A stretch of 64,000 nucleotides of DNA, from the NCBI RefSeq assembly GCF_003606265.1, contig NZ_CP023671.1, forward strand, positions 1,364,001-1,428,000. The letters run 5' to 3'. The translations under genes and the position numbers were made by a program. How positions within the stretch are numbered: position 1 is the stretch's first letter; each line of letters begins with the position of its first letter. Below, one piece after another: positions 17,602-26,914 of the stretch. Origin of the DNA: Clostridium septicum (lineage in GTDB: Bacteria; Bacillota; Clostridia; Clostridiales; Clostridiaceae). Under the pieces are notes generated by a model. The model saw nothing but the letters and a program-made list of their open reading frames with translations, was not told where the DNA came from and ran no database searches.

Positions 17602-19521
17602 CTATTCCTTATCCATATCTAAAACTACATCAATCACATTTCCTAAATCTGAATCTTCTTCCTTTTTACCTTTAGTAGCTCTAAGTTCTGGATATTTTCC
17701 AAATACAAATTCCATAAATTCATCACCAAATATAGTTTCTTTTTCTAGTAGATATTCTGAGATCTCATCTAATAAATCTCTATTATCATTTAATAATTTT
17801 CTTGCATTTTTATGGCAATTTCTTATTATACTCAAAATCTCTTCATCTATTAAAGTAGAAGTTTGATCACTACATTCTCTTACAGCTCTACCATCTAGGT
17901 ATCTATTTTGTACTGACTCTAAAGCCATCATATCAAATCTCTCACTCATACCGTATATAGTAACTATACTCTTAGCTGTTTTAGTAGCTCTCTCTATATC
18001 ATTTGATGCCCCTGTTGAAATTAAATTAAATACCTCTTCCTCAGCAGCTCTACCACCTAACATTACTGTTATTTGATTTATAAGTTCATCTCTAGAAACT
18101 AAGTATTTCTCCTCTTCTGGTAATTGCATAGTATATCCTAGTGCACCCATTGTTCTTGGAACTATTGTTATTTTATGAACAGGATCTGTTCCTTCTAGCA
18201 TAGCTGCAACTAAAGCGTGACCAACTTCATGGAATGCCACAATTCTCTTTTCAAGAGGTGAAAGTATTCTATCCTTCTTTTCTTTACCTGCAATTATAAC
18301 TTCTACAGCTTCTTGTAAATCTTCTTGAAGCACAGTATCTCTACCTTGTTTAACTGCTCTTAACGCTGCTTCGTTTACCATATTAGCAAGATCTGCTCCT
18401 ACTGCTCCTGGAGTTCCCTTTGCTATTTCTTCTAAGTTTACACTTTCATCAAGCTTTACATCTTTAGAGTGAACATCTAATATAGCTATTCTCCCCTTTA
18501 AATCTGGTCTATCAACTATAACTCTTCTATCAAATCTACCTGGTCTTAAAAGAGCTTTATCTAATATTTCTGGTCTATTAGTTGCCGCTAAAATAACTAT
18601 ACCTTTAGATGAATCAAATCCATCCATTTGAGTTAATAATTGATTTAATGTTTGCTCTCTTTCATCATTAGATTGAAGTTGTGAATCTCTACTTTTTCCT
18701 ATAGAATCAATTTCATCTATAAATATTATACAAGGAGCATTTTTTTCTGCTTCTTGGAATAAATCCCTTACCTTTGCAGCTCCCATTCCAGCAAACATTT
18801 CTACAAAGTTTGAACCTGATATTGAGAAGAAAGGTACATGAGCTTCTCCTGCTACAGCCTTTGCAAGTAATGTTTTACCTGTTCCTGGAGGACCAACAAG
18901 TAAGGCTCCCTTAGGCAATTTTGCTCCAATTTCCTTATACTTTTCTGCATGGTTTAAGTAATCAATAATTTCTTTCAATGATTCTTTTGCCTCATCTTGA
19001 CCTGCCACATCATTAAAAGTTATTTTAATATCATTTTCTCTATAAATTTTCGCATTACTTTTTCCAAGTCCCATCATAGGACCACCCATACCCATTTTTT
19101 TACTCATTTTTCCCATTACAAATTTAAATAGGAAAAATAGAAAAAGGGTTGGAAGTATATAAATCATAATAAAATCTACAATAAAATTATTCTCTACCGG
19201 CTTTGACCTAAAATCCACTCCTGCATCATTAAGAGTCTTAACAAGCTCTGGATCATTAACATTTCCTGTATATAATATTTTTTTTCCGAATTTTTTGCCT
19301 TCATTTTCTTTGGGAATTATTTGAATTTCACTTGAGGATAAAACTACTTCTTGAACTTCTTTATTTTCAATCATAGTTAAAAATTTATTATAACTTATCT
19401 CCTCTGTTGTCATCATATTCTTAGTTGAACTAAATGCATATATAAATAAGAATGCTGCAACTACATACCAAATAGTCTGTTGCCTTTTTTTATCTTTATT
19501 ATCATCTGTATTTTTATTCAT
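17602..19521 (-). CDS. ftsH: ATP-dependent zinc metalloprotease FtsH
   Basis: 639 residues: membrane segments at about 17-31 and 113-134 with an extracytoplasmic domain between, then an AAA+ module with Walker A GPPGTGKT (210-217), pore segment FVEMFAGMG, Walker B IIFIDEID and the SRH region RPGRFDRRV. The protease zinc site is HEVGH (431-435), a variant of the usual HEAGH. FtsH removes damaged and excess membrane proteins. It is 17 bp downstream of a signal peptidase gene, an unusual partnership; the clostridial housekeeping copy is usually near tilS-hpt, so this may be a second paralogue. Confidence 0.95.
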   Translation of the reverse strand: MNKNTDDNKDKKRQQTIWYVVAAFLFIYAFSSTKNMMTTEEISYNKFLTMIENKEVQEVVLSSSEIQIIPKENEGKKFGKKILYTGNVNDPELVKTLNDAGVDFRSKPVENNFIVDFIMIYILPTLFLFFLFKFVMGKMSKKMGMGGPMMGLGKSNAKIYRENDIKITFNDVAGQDEAKESLKEIIDYLNHAEKYKEIGAKLPKGALLVGPPGTGKTLLAKAVAGEAHVPFFSISGSNFVEMFAGMGAAKVRDLFQEAEKNAPCIIFIDEIDSIGKSRDSQLQSNDEREQTLNQLLTQMDGFDSSKGIVILAATNRPEILDKALLRPGRFDRRVIVDRPDLKGRIAILDVHSKDVKLDESVNLEEIAKGTPGAVGADLANMVNEAALRAVKQGRDTVLQEDLQEAVEVIIAGKEKKDRILSPLEKRIVAFHEVGHALVAAMLEGTDPVHKITIVPRTMGALGYTMQLPEEEKYLVSRDELINQITVMLGGRAAEEEVFNLISTGASNDIERATKTAKSIVTIYGMSERFDMMALESVQNRYLDGRAVRECSDQTSTLIDEEILSIIRNCHKNARKLLNDNRDLLDEISEYLLEKETIFGDEFMEFVFGKYPELRATKGKKEEDSDLGNVIDVVLDMDKE

Positions 19522-19537
19522 AACACTTATTCTCCAT

Positions 19538-20104
19538 TTACTTTATATTACCTATATCTTTAATTGGATATAATCTAAAGTTTACTAAACCTACTATATC
19601 TTTCTTATCTATACAAGTTTCTTTCCACCTTCTTGAATCTAATGATATAGGTCGATTATCTCCTAAAAAGAAATATTTATCTTCTGGAACTGTATAGCTT
19701 CCAATATATTCATCTTCAAACTTTACATAGTTCTCTTCTAAATACTCTCCATTTACATATACTTTTCCATTGTTTATTGACACATAATCTCCAGGTAATC
19801 CTATTAACCTTTTTACCATATACTCATTATTTTCATTTGAAAAAAATACTACTATGTCTCCCCGCTTTAAAGAATCTAGATTGTATAACTTATTAACTAA
19901 TAAAACATCTCCTACATTTAATGTTGGGACCATAGATGAGGTGGGTATTTGAGCTTTAAATATTAAAAACTTATTTATTAATAGTGCTACTATTAATGAT
20001 AACCCAATTATCTTAAAATAATCTGTTAAATTACTTGATTTTTTTCCTTTTTCTGACTTTTCTTTTGATTTTGATTTTAAAAGTTCTTGGAATTTTTCAA
20101 GCAT
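19538..20104 (-). CDS. lepB: Type I signal peptidase (second of a tandem pair)
   Basis: 188 residues: a cytoplasmic basic N-terminus, one membrane anchor (about residues 30-50), catalytic Ser in PTSSMVPTLNVGDVLLV, general-base Lys in MVKRLIGLPGDYVSI, and the late GDNRPISLDSRRW box. It cleaves signal peptides of exported pre-proteins. It is 30 bp downstream of a close paralogue (20135-20665), showing a tandem duplication, and 17 bp upstream of ftsH. Confidence 0.95.
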   Translation of the reverse strand: MLEKFQELLKSKSKEKSEKGKKSSNLTDYFKIIGLSLIVALLINKFLIFKAQIPTSSMVPTLNVGDVLLVNKLYNLDSLKRGDIVVFFSNENNEYMVKRLIGLPGDYVSINNGKVYVNGEYLEENYVKFEDEYIGSYTVPEDKYFFLGDNRPISLDSRRWKETCIDKKDIVGLVNFRLYPIKDIGNIK

Positions 20105-20134
20105 TACAAGTTTTTTTTCCTTTCTTAAATAAAC

Positions 20135-20665
20135 TTATTTAACTCTACCTATTTGATCAAATGGATATACTTTTAATTGAGCTTTACCTTTTATTTCACT
20201 TCCATCTATATAAGGATTAATCCAGTATCTTGAGTCTTTTGACCAAAGTCTATTATCTCCTAAAAAGAAATACTTACCCTCTGGAACTTTATACTCTCCA
20301 TTAAATTTATCATGTGCTCCTATATAATCTTCTGATAATTTTTCCCCATTAACAAAAACTTCACCTTCAACTATTTTAACTTCATCTCCTGGAAGTCCTA
20401 TTAGTCTTTTTATTAAATCTTCTTGCAATTCTTCAGAGTGAAAAACTACAATATCTCCTCTTTTTAACTTATCTAAATTATACACTCTTGTTACAAATAG
20501 TCTATCGTCTACATTTAATGTTGGCACCATTGATTCTGAAGGTATATAAGCCTTAAATACAACATATTTATTTATAGCTAATGCTAATATAACTGCTACA
20601 ATTATAGGTATTCCCCATTCATAGAAAAAACCTCTACTTTTATTTTTATCACTACTATTTTCCAT
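20135..20665 (-). CDS. lepB: Type I signal peptidase (first of a tandem pair)
   Basis: 176 residues from the ATG at 20665, which overlaps the stop of the DUF3006 gene as TAATG and so suggests translational coupling; a GTG at 20677 lies too close to the ribosome site. One membrane anchor, catalytic Ser in PSESMVPTLNVDDRLFV, catalytic Lys in LIKRLIGLPGDEV, and GDNRLWSKDSRYW. The core is clearly homologous to its neighbour, but the N-termini differ. Confidence 0.95.
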   Translation of the reverse strand: MENSSDKNKSRGFFYEWGIPIIVAVILALAINKYVVFKAYIPSESMVPTLNVDDRLFVTRVYNLDKLKRGDIVVFHSEELQEDLIKRLIGLPGDEVKIVEGEVFVNGEKLSEDYIGAHDKFNGEYKVPEGKYFFLGDNRLWSKDSRYWINPYIDGSEIKGKAQLKVYPFDQIGRVK

Positions 20666-20883
20666 TATTCGTCCCACATACCTTTCATCATATTTTTAAT
20701 TTTATCTCTTCTATTCTTTGTTAAAATAGGATCTACAATATATATATCCCCTTTTTTTATTAATACGTCACCTTCATTAAAGTTTCCTTTAACTAAGTCT
20801 TTATTTATATTTATTATATTTTCAGCTTCTGTTTCTAAAACTACGTAATTTTCTTCTATTCTATCTATAATGAAACTATCCAT
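20665..20883 (-). CDS. DUF3006 domain protein
   Basis: 72 residues: MDSFIIDRIEENYVVLETEAENIININKDLV..., matching the DUF3006 pattern of a small all-beta domain (IIDRIEEDYAVLE). The function is unknown; DUF3006 proteins often sit beside exported metallo-hydrolases or signal peptidases. The stop codon overlaps the ATG of the first signal peptidase by one base, so the two are probably made together. Confidence 0.75.
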   Translation of the reverse strand: MDSFIIDRIEENYVVLETEAENIININKDLVKGNFNEGDVLIKKGDIYIVDPILTKNRRDKIKNMMKGMWDE

Positions 20884-21046
20884 ACTCTCTTGACATTAAC
20901 TGTCTATCACCTCTCTATTAATTTCTTATCTTATAGTATAACATAATTACCCTAATTATTGACCAATATAAATAGCTATATTTATTAAAATTTATTTAAG
21001 ATATAGCTATCTTGTTTAATGTAATTATTATTATACTAAAAAAAAT

Positions 21047-21081
21047 AGATACTATGTGTATCTATTTTACACATAGTATCT
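21047..21081 (-). terminator. Terminator of lysA
   Basis: A perfect 14-bp stem (21047-21060 with 21068-21081) followed on the minus strand by an eight-T run; it lies 20 bp after the lysA stop codon. Confidence 0.9.
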
Positions 21082-21100
21082 AGCAATATATCTTTTAAAG

Positions 21101-22393
21101 TTAAATTTCAGAATCTATTAAATCTTTATAGCTTTGTCTTTTTGATACTATTCTTCCTTCTCCGTCTTTTACAAATACTACTGCTGGTCTTAAATTTTTA
21201 TTATAATTATTTGACATAGAAAAACCATAAGCTCCTGTTGACATTATTCCTAATATATCTCCACTATAAACAAAAGGAAGCTTAATATCCTTTATCAAAA
21301 TATCTCCTGACTCACAGCATTTTCCTGCTATAGTTACTACTTCTTCATCTGATTCTGTTATTTTATTTGCTAAAACAGCTTCGTATTTAGCTTGATATAA
21401 GGCAGGTCTTATATTATCAGTCATACCTCCGTCTACAGCTACATACTTTCTTATCCCAGGAACTTCTTTTATTGAACCTATTGTATATAATGTAGTTCCT
21501 GCATTAGCAACTATTGATCTACCTGGTTCTATTGTTAAAATAGGTTTATCTAAATTTAATTCATTACATACTTTATCTACCCTATCTAATATTACCTTGC
21601 AGTATTCACTTGTTTTTTTAGGCTTATCCCCTTCTGAATAATATATTCCAAAGCCTCCACCTAAATCTAATTCTGAAATTATATGTCCTGTTTCTTGTCT
21701 TATATTATCTATAAATTTAAGCATTATTTCTGCTGCATCACCAAAAGGTTCTGTATCAAATATCTGAGATCCTATATGACAATGTAACCCAACTAATGCT
21801 ATATTATCAAAGGCTAAAGCTGACTTTACAGCATTTAATATATTATCTCCAATAGGTGCAAAACCAAACTTTGAATCTATCTGACCCGTCTTTATATAAT
21901 CATGTGTATGTGCTTCAATTCCTGGAGTTAATCTTAAATACACCTTTTGTATTTTTTTATATTTTTCTGCTATTTCATTTACCTTCTCTAACTCCCATAA
22001 GTTATCAATAATAAATCTTCCTGCTCCTAATTTAACTCCCATTTCTATTTCTTCTAATGTTTTATTGTTACCATGAAAATAAATATTATCTAATGGATAC
22101 TCTGCTTTATATGCTGTATATAGTTCTCCACCTGATACTACATCTAAGTAAAGTCCTTCTTCATTTATTAATTTACACATTTCTACTGTTAAAAAAGCTT
22201 TTCCAGCATATGCTACCCTATTTCCATTTTCCTTACATTTAAAACTTTTAATATATTCTCTGCAATTATCCCTTATAAGTTTTTCATCTATTACATACAA
22301 TGGCGTACCATAATTTTTAACTAACTCACTAGCTTTCATACCACCTATACATAATTCATTTTCTTTAATTTCCATTGCCCCAAATAATTTCAT
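21101..22393 (-). CDS. lysA: Diaminopimelate decarboxylase
   Basis: 430 residues, fold-type III PLP enzyme. PLP Lys65 lies in VAYAGKAFL, the glycine-rich phosphate loop is LDLGGGFGI, and GKCCESGDIL supplies the CESGD active-site motif. LysA converts meso-diaminopimelate to lysine, the last step of lysine biosynthesis. GGAGG precedes the ATG. The gene is controlled by a lysine riboswitch in its leader. Confidence 0.96.
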   Translation of the reverse strand: MKLFGAMEIKENELCIGGMKASELVKNYGTPLYVIDEKLIRDNCREYIKSFKCKENGNRVAYAGKAFLTVEMCKLINEEGLYLDVVSGGELYTAYKAEYPLDNIYFHGNNKTLEEIEMGVKLGAGRFIIDNLWELEKVNEIAEKYKKIQKVYLRLTPGIEAHTHDYIKTGQIDSKFGFAPIGDNILNAVKSALAFDNIALVGLHCHIGSQIFDTEPFGDAAEIMLKFIDNIRQETGHIISELDLGGGFGIYYSEGDKPKKTSEYCKVILDRVDKVCNELNLDKPILTIEPGRSIVANAGTTLYTIGSIKEVPGIRKYVAVDGGMTDNIRPALYQAKYEAVLANKITESDEEVVTIAGKCCESGDILIKDIKLPFVYSGDILGIMSTGAYGFSMSNNYNKNLRPAVVFVKDGEGRIVSKRQSYKDLIDSEI

Positions 22394-22419
22394 ACTTTAC
22401 CTCCATGTTTTAATAAAAT

Positions 22420-22695
22420 AAAAAACCATCACTTCTTTAGTGATGGTAGATTTTCATAATATAAATGGTAGCTATTAAATTATGGTAGTAATTTCCTTTA
22501 ATCTAATCATAATCTTGCAAACTAATGCCTTTTGTAGCTCTCCACTTACGTGACAGTGATGCATATATTTTATACATCCCCAGAAATAAATTCTTGCTTT
22601 TATTTATTTCTTCGGCTATTAACCCTTTCATTATGCTTCTTCGTTTGCCAACTCTTCATAATTACTATTATTAACAGCTCCTCTACCTAATAATC
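22420..22695 (-). promoter_or_regulatory. Lysine riboswitch (L-box) with terminator, upstream of lysA
   Basis: On the minus strand the leader carries L-box signatures in order: TAGGTAGAGGAGCTG (about 22691-22675), GTTAATAGCCGAAG, TTCTGGGGATG, CACTGTCACG and GTGGAGAGCTAC (about 22545-22534). An 8-bp hairpin (22426-22433 with 22439-22446) then ends in a T-run, giving the terminator arm. Lysine binding should favour that hairpin and stop transcription before lysA. A TATAAT at 22785-22780 is a possible -10 for this transcript. Confidence 0.92.
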
Positions 22696-22847
22696 TTAAT
22701 TCAACTATAAAAAACCTTAATTTATATATTCTCAATTAAATTATTAATTAATTAAACATATATAAAGTTCATTAATATTATTATACACATTTTATGAGAT
22801 TATGCCATATATTTTTCAGAATTTTTTAAATTTACTTTTAATTTGAT

Positions 22848-23519
22848 TTATCCTCTATATTTATCCATAAGATTACTCATTATATCTCCTGTAACTGGTG
22901 GAGTATATGTTATTGCATTTGCACCTGCCTCTATAGTTTCCATTATAGTTTCTTCTGTAGGTCCTCCTGTAGCTATTATTGGAAAATCCGGAAATTCAGC
23001 TCTTATCTCCCTAACTATCCTAGCTGTATTCTTTCCTCCTGATACATTAAGAATAGTAGCCCCTGATTCTATTCTTTCCCTTATATTTTCACACTCTGAA
23101 ACTACTGTTACTATAACAGGTATATCTATAGTTTCTCTTATTTTCTTAACTATACTATTTGCTGTAGGTGCATTTACAACTACCCCCATTGCACCTTTAA
23201 ATTCTGCATCTAATGCAAGGTTTACAACCCTCTTCCCTTGAGTTATTCCTCCACCAACTCCACAAAATATTGGTACATCGGCAGCCATAACTAAAGCTTG
23301 AGTTATAAGTGGCTGAGGAGTAAATGGATAAACAGCAATTATTGCATCTGCATTTGTGTTTCTTATTATTGCAACATCTGTAGTAAATAATAAAGATTTT
23401 ATTCTTTTACCAAATATCTTTATGCCACTACATTCTCTAATACAAGTTGGAACTTCAATAACATGACTTCGTAAAGTACCTTTTATTTCTGGAACTAGTT
23501 TTACCTTTTTAACCCCCAC
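22848..23519 (-). CDS. Predicted TIM-barrel protein of unknown function
   Basis: 223 residues from a GTG at 23519, chosen because AGGAGG lies 10 nt upstream; a longer frame to 23561 runs through that ribosome site. The pattern is a beta/alpha barrel with a C-terminal phosphate-binding-like segment (IIATGGPTEETIMETIEAGANAI) and Gly-rich GVGGGITQGKR. Clostridial relatives are usually annotated only as hydrolase. It is monocistronic, upstream of the L-box in the same direction. Confidence 0.65.
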   Translation of the reverse strand: MGVKKVKLVPEIKGTLRSHVIEVPTCIRECSGIKIFGKRIKSLLFTTDVAIIRNTNADAIIAVYPFTPQPLITQALVMAADVPIFCGVGGGITQGKRVVNLALDAEFKGAMGVVVNAPTANSIVKKIRETIDIPVIVTVVSECENIRERIESGATILNVSGGKNTARIVREIRAEFPDFPIIATGGPTEETIMETIEAGANAITYTPPVTGDIMSNLMDKYRG

Positions 23520-23741
23520 TTTTTTTATTCCTCCTATTAATTTTTTATTATATATTCTCACATTTATCTTTTCGTTAATTTTTTATTTTATTATATTATA
23601 CTCTTTTATATTTAAATTTAAAGGAGTAAAAATTTTTTTATTGTTTACACTATATTTTTGTGACTTTTACCTTAATTCTACTATATAATTATATTACGTA
23701 AACTTTAATTAATAATACATAGTTTCGAGGTGATTTTAGTA

Positions 23742-24983
23742 ATGTCAATAAAGAAAAAACTTTATCCCCCCTATACTGTATTAATAATAATGTATGTTTT
23801 CTTTATTATTTTTGCTTTTGCAGTTAACTCTCCAAAAGAAATTTTATCTGGATTAAAAAATATTTTATTTACACCAGATATTTTAATAACAGATTACATT
23901 GAAATCGGTGGTATAGGGGCAACATTTGTAAATGCAGCGCTTACAAGCTTAGCTTCTATAGCAATTTTAGTTCTCATAGGTATAAAACCTAATGGTTCTA
24001 CTATTATGGCTTTATATCTTATGACTGGATTCTCATTCTTCGGGAAAAATATACTAAATATTTGGCCAATTATGATTGGTGTTTATTTATTTTCTAAATA
24101 TCAAAAGGAACCTTTCTTAAACTATACCCTTGTTGCTTTACTTGCAACTACTTTAGCTCCAACAGTGAGTCAATTAAGCTTTACAGGACATTTTTCTCAA
24201 TTTGGTGGAATACTCCTTGGCTATGGCTTAGGAATTTTTACAGGATTTATACTTTCGCCTATTGCTTCTCACTGTATAAAATCTCATAATGGATATAATT
24301 TATATAATATAGGTTTTGCTGGTGGACTTTTAGCCACTCTTTTAATGTCAATTTTAAGAAGCATTGGAATAAATTTTGACACTAGACTTATATGGCATAC
24401 TGGCTCTAATAAAATTTTCTCTATATTTTTATTTATAATTTCTATATATTTAATTATTGTAGGATTAATCTATGGTAATAATAATAAAAATAAATTAATT
24501 TCAATTAGTAAACAACCTGGTAGATTAATTAGTGATTTTTATATTCTTTTTGGTGAAACTTCTTATATTAATATGGGAATTTTAGGTATAGCTTCTACAG
24601 TATTTGTTCTTTTAATAAAGGGTGATTTAAATGGACCTACAATGGCTGCTATTTTTACTATAATGGGCTTTGGATGTTTTGGTAAACACTTAAGAAATAT
24701 TACACCAATTATAATTGGAGCATCTATTGCTTCTTTATTACATATTTCACCTATAAATTCACCAAACTTAATATTATCAATATTATTTTCAACTGCACTT
24801 GCTCCTATATCAGGTAAATTCGGTTGGAAATTTGGAATACTTGCAGGATTTTTACACTTAAATATAGTTACTAATATAGGCTATCTTCATGGTGGTTTAA
24901 ATTTATATAATAATGGATTGGCAGCTGGATTCGTAGCAATGATATTAATACCATTAATTACAACATTCAAGGAGGAAAAATAA
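23742..24983 (+). CDS. DUF1576 multi-spanning membrane protein
   Basis: 413 residues from the ATG at 23742; GAGGTG lies nine nt upstream and the GTG at 23730 is inside that site. About ten or more hydrophobic helices. Two halves share NGSTIMALYLMTGFSFFGKN and NGPTMAAIFTIMGFGCFGKH, showing an internal repeat. I recognise this as DUF1576, a family of unknown membrane proteins. The duplicated fold resembles a transporter, but no substrate can be given. The next gene follows by 4 bp. Confidence 0.8.
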   Translation: MSIKKKLYPPYTVLIIMYVFFIIFAFAVNSPKEILSGLKNILFTPDILITDYIEIGGIGATFVNAALTSLASIAILVLIGIKPNGSTIMALYLMTGFSFFGKNILNIWPIMIGVYLFSKYQKEPFLNYTLVALLATTLAPTVSQLSFTGHFSQFGGILLGYGLGIFTGFILSPIASHCIKSHNGYNLYNIGFAGGLLATLLMSILRSIGINFDTRLIWHTGSNKIFSIFLFIISIYLIIVGLIYGNNNKNKLISISKQPGRLISDFYILFGETSYINMGILGIASTVFVLLIKGDLNGPTMAAIFTIMGFGCFGKHLRNITPIIIGASIASLLHISPINSPNLILSILFSTALAPISGKFGWKFGILAGFLHLNIVTNIGYLHGGLNLYNNGLAAGFVAMILIPLITTFKEEK

Positions 24984-24987
24984 TAGA

Positions 24988-25332
24988 ATGAAGTTTAAAT
25001 TAGAAAAAAACTTGAGAATAGTAAGTGAACTTATAACCTATTTTCATAAATTAGGTACTGATGATGTTCACTTAGATATAAAATCTGAGGATGATAAATC
25101 TTATTTTTACATATCAGGAGAAGTTTTAAATCTTCCCCAAGAAGAACTCAATAATTTAAATTTAATTTTAAATACTCAAAGGCAACATGAAATTGAACAT
25201 TATTATTGGAATTTAGGTGGCGAAAGCGAATTAGATTGTGAATTATCCTTGATTGGAATGATGGTTGATGATGTTATTATAACTTATGAGAATAATATTT
25301 TAACTTTAAAAATCTTACGTAAAGAAAGTTAA
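24988..25332 (+). CDS. Conserved small cytoplasmic protein paired with DUF1576
   Basis: 114 residues, acidic, no membrane segment, starting MKFKLEKNLRIVSELITYFH. AAGGAGG inside the end of the DUF1576 gene precedes the ATG. I do not recognise the family. The tight spacing suggests a shared function. Its native terminator was split by the IS256-type insertion that follows. Confidence 0.65.
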   Translation: MKFKLEKNLRIVSELITYFHKLGTDDVHLDIKSEDDKSYFYISGEVLNLPQEELNNLNLILNTQRQHEIEHYYWNLGGESELDCELSLIGMMVDDVIITYENNILTLKILRKES

Positions 25333-25418
25333 CTAAAATTACAAAAAAAATAGTAGAGAGATTTAAATCCTTCTAGAGAGAATAGATAATTCTGTGTAAT
25401 TATCATTTTTATTATTTT

Positions 25419-25452
25419 AATATTACTGGAAATTTTCATTTCCAGTAATATT
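25419..25452 (+). terminator. Plus-strand terminator inside the left end of IS256-type element A
   Basis: A perfect 14-bp stem (25419-25432 with 25439-25452) followed by TTTTTTT on the plus strand. It stops transcription entering from the DUF1576 operon. Confidence 0.8.
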
Positions 25453-25552
25453 TTTTTATATTTAAGAAATACTAATAATGTTTCTTATTACCTTTTTTAG
25501 TATTTCAAAAAAATCTAATAGTATGCATATAATTTATAAAAAGTACAAGCTT

Positions 25553-26791
25553 TTAAGCTAATTCATCTTTTAATTGATCTTCAAATATTATTGATAGCTC
25601 TGCTAACGTAGCACCCCAATTATGTATAGGCTGAGTCCATTTTTCTAGTATCTCCATCGTTGCTAAGTAAACACACTTATTTAAAGATTCATCAGTTGGG
25701 AATATGACTCTAACTTTAGTGAATTTACGTATTTGACGATTAAAACCTTCTAAGATATTTGTAGTATAAATCATCTTTCTTATAGTTGGAGAGAAGTCGA
25801 AAAATGTTGAAAGGTTACTCCAATTATTATACCAGGAATCTATTACTATTCCATATTTATCTCCCCATCTCTCCTTTAAATTATCTAGCTGTGCTAACGC
25901 AAGTTCCTCTGTTGTAGCCTTATAAACCTCCTTCAAATCTTTCATAAATGCTTTTTTATCTTTTGAAGCTATGTATTTTATTGAATTTCTTATTTGATGA
26001 ACAATACATGTTTGAATATTTACTGATGGAAATACTGTTTTTATAGCTTGTGGAAGCCCTTTTAATCCATCCATACAAGCAATTAAAATTTCTTTTACAC
26101 CTCTATTTTTTAAATCATTGCAAATTCCTAACCAGAATTTAGCACCTTCAGCTTCATCAACCCATATACCTAAAATATCTTTATATCCTTCCATAGTGTA
26201 TCCTAAGCATATATAGACAGCCTTGTTAACTATCTTTCCATTACTTCTAACTTTAAAGTACATAGCATCTAAATAAACTATTGGATATATTTTATCTAAT
26301 GCTCTATTTTGCCATTCGGCGGCGCTAGCAAGCACTTTATCAGTTATTTTAGATACCATCGATGGTGATATAGTTATTCCATATAAGTCTTCAATTTCAG
26401 CCTGAATATCAGATGTTGACATACCTTTAGCATATAAAGATATAATCTTTTTATCTAACTCAGTACACACAGTTTCATATTTTTTTATAATTTGTGGCTC
26501 AAATTCAGCATTTCTATCACGGGGTACGTCTAGGTCGACGTCACCGAAGGAACTTCTTAAATTTTTGCGACTATAACCATTCCTGTAGTTCTTCTTAGTT
26601 TGATCAACTGCTTCTACACGTTCATATTTATTTCTTCCTAGATGTTCTTCCATTTCACCTTCTAATATATTTTCAAGAACATCTTTAACTAATCTTTGTA
26701 TTAATCCGTTTTTACCCATCACATCATCGATTGTTTTACATCTTTTAATTTCCTCGTTGTAATCAAAGTTGGTATCAATTTTTCTTGTCAT
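25553..26791 (-). CDS. IS256-family (mutator-type) transposase A
   Basis: 412 residues with the mutator-family core: YPIVYLDAMYFKVRSNG (first Asp), IACMDGLKGLPQAIKTVFP (second Asp) and the C-terminal MIYTTNILEGFNRQIRKFTK (Glu). The helix-rich insert between the Asp and Glu includes CIVHQIRNSIKYI. AGGAGG precedes the ATG. The frame is intact. It is related to, but clearly distinct from, the transposase at 42190-43410. Confidence 0.95.
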   Translation of the reverse strand: MTRKIDTNFDYNEEIKRCKTIDDVMGKNGLIQRLVKDVLENILEGEMEEHLGRNKYERVEAVDQTKKNYRNGYSRKNLRSSFGDVDLDVPRDRNAEFEPQIIKKYETVCTELDKKIISLYAKGMSTSDIQAEIEDLYGITISPSMVSKITDKVLASAAEWQNRALDKIYPIVYLDAMYFKVRSNGKIVNKAVYICLGYTMEGYKDILGIWVDEAEGAKFWLGICNDLKNRGVKEILIACMDGLKGLPQAIKTVFPSVNIQTCIVHQIRNSIKYIASKDKKAFMKDLKEVYKATTEELALAQLDNLKERWGDKYGIVIDSWYNNWSNLSTFFDFSPTIRKMIYTTNILEGFNRQIRKFTKVRVIFPTDESLNKCVYLATMEILEKWTQPIHNWGATLAELSIIFEDQLKDELA

Positions 26792-26854
26792 AATAATTCC
26801 TCCTAATTTATATAGTATATTATTCCAAAACTTCCAACTGTTAATACAAAAAAA

Positions 26855-26892
26855 CAGTAGATAGTTTTGTTTTTACACAAAACTATCTACTG
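26855..26892 (-). terminator. Read-in terminator at the right end of IS256-type element A
   Basis: A perfect 16-bp stem (26855-26870 with 26877-26892) overlapping the terminal repeat. On the minus strand seven T follow, just upstream of the transposase, so it should block transcription entering from neighbouring genes. Confidence 0.75.
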
Positions 26893-26914
26893 TCTCTCCT
26901 TCTACTATTTTTTA

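Larger units (their letters stand above)
25376..26896. mobile_element. IS256-type insertion sequence, element A (1521 bp)
   Basis: The ends carry imperfect inverted repeats: GAGAGAATAGATAATTC then TGTGTAA at the left, and GAGACAGTAGATAGTTT then TGTGTAA (inverted) at the right. The 8-bp duplication TCCTTCTA lies at 25368-25375 and 26897-26904. It holds one mutator-type transposase. Removing it restores a perfect terminator hairpin between two convergent genes, so the target was the loop of that terminator. The ends resemble those of element B at 42039-43484. Confidence 0.92.
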
